This document shows, piece by piece, positions 63,726-64,000 of a stretch of 64,000 bases of DNA; position 1 is the first letter of the stretch; each line of letters starts with the position of its first letter. The stretch is taken from positions 15,866,592 to 15,930,591 of the forward strand of contig NC_135554.1 in assembly GCF_964340395.1 (NCBI RefSeq), in the 5' to 3' direction. The translations under genes and the position numbers were made by a program. This DNA comes from Glandiceps talaboti. Its lineage: Eukaryota; Hemichordata; Enteropneusta; Spengelidae. Under the pieces are notes generated by a model. It worked only from the letters and a program-made list of their open reading frames with translations. It was not told the DNA's origin and did not search any database.

Positions 63726-64000
63726 GTGAGTACACAACAACGTATTGAATTGATTAGTTTAGCCTGAAGATACAGTCTATTAGCGTTGGAGTACCTTCTT
63801 AGTTTAAGGGCCATTTAACATGTGATTGGTCGGACTTAAGACATGCAGCTCATTATGGTTTCCAATATTTTCCCGTCTAAGGCCTACAGATACAGTTTGT
63901 TAGATGAACCGTTAATGTGACTTAACGTACTGTGTACCATCAGAATAAAAGACTGGATTGGTACATTGCACAAAAACACTCACTCAATTAACCATTCACT

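Noticed and set aside
1-64000. A novel multi-gene system (defence, biosynthetic or viral)
   Set aside because: Read on both strands, the window holds one spliced animal gene plus intronic repeats; no other protein family, viral gene or gene cluster could be supported.

Overview
This is a stretch of animal nuclear DNA, probably from a marine invertebrate (lophotrochozoan, ambulacrarian or similar; the phylum cannot be fixed from the sequence). It is AT-rich by eye and full of microsatellites, minisatellites and small transposon remnants. It has no bacterial gene organisation. Coding sequence is sparse: nine short exons, all on the + strand, all with GT-AG introns and all belonging to one gene.

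The gene is a partial SSBP2/3/4 orthologue (Drosophila Ssdp), the sequence-specific single-stranded DNA-binding protein that partners LDB1/Chip. The nine exons (14985-15071, 26035-26109, 26438-26473, 29612-29671, 32246-32312, 59542-59606, 60005-60069, 61003-61045, 63684-63725) join with compatible phases into one open frame of 180 codons. They encode the Pro/Gly/Met-rich middle of the protein in the family order: PSPVLG, PPGFFQ, PFMSPRY, PGGVPGSQPLLP, MDPTRQQG, HPNMGGP, NPPRGM, GRPW. The N-terminal LUFS/LisH exons must lie left of the window and the C-terminal exons right of it, so positions 1-14984 read as the tail of an upstream intron.

Layout. 1-14984: upstream intron, with a TTAA-flanked piggyBac-like MITE (4319-4532), a CpG-undepleted patch (about 5560-6080), a TATG microsatellite and a roughly 30-bp repeat just before the first exon. 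15072-26034: intron with several short tandem repeats. 26035-32312: four closely spaced exons, with a tRNA-SINE relative and a strong G-quadruplex motif between them. 32313-59541: a 27.2-kb intron holding a nearly perfect fold-back MITE with a 9-bp target duplication, a full-consensus CTCF-like site, several minisatellites (one with higher-order structure), a 0.7-kb compound microsatellite and a second fold-back. 59542-63725: the last four exons, with a tRNA-derived SINE on the minus strand in the final complete intron.

I found no second protein-coding gene, no autonomous transposase or reverse transcriptase, no CRISPR array and no credible free-standing tRNA or rRNA gene. No new multi-gene system is visible. 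The most interesting items are structural and regulatory: the young fold-back element, the CTCF-like site, the 36-nt microexon, the higher-order minisatellite and the self-complementary ACGT tract.
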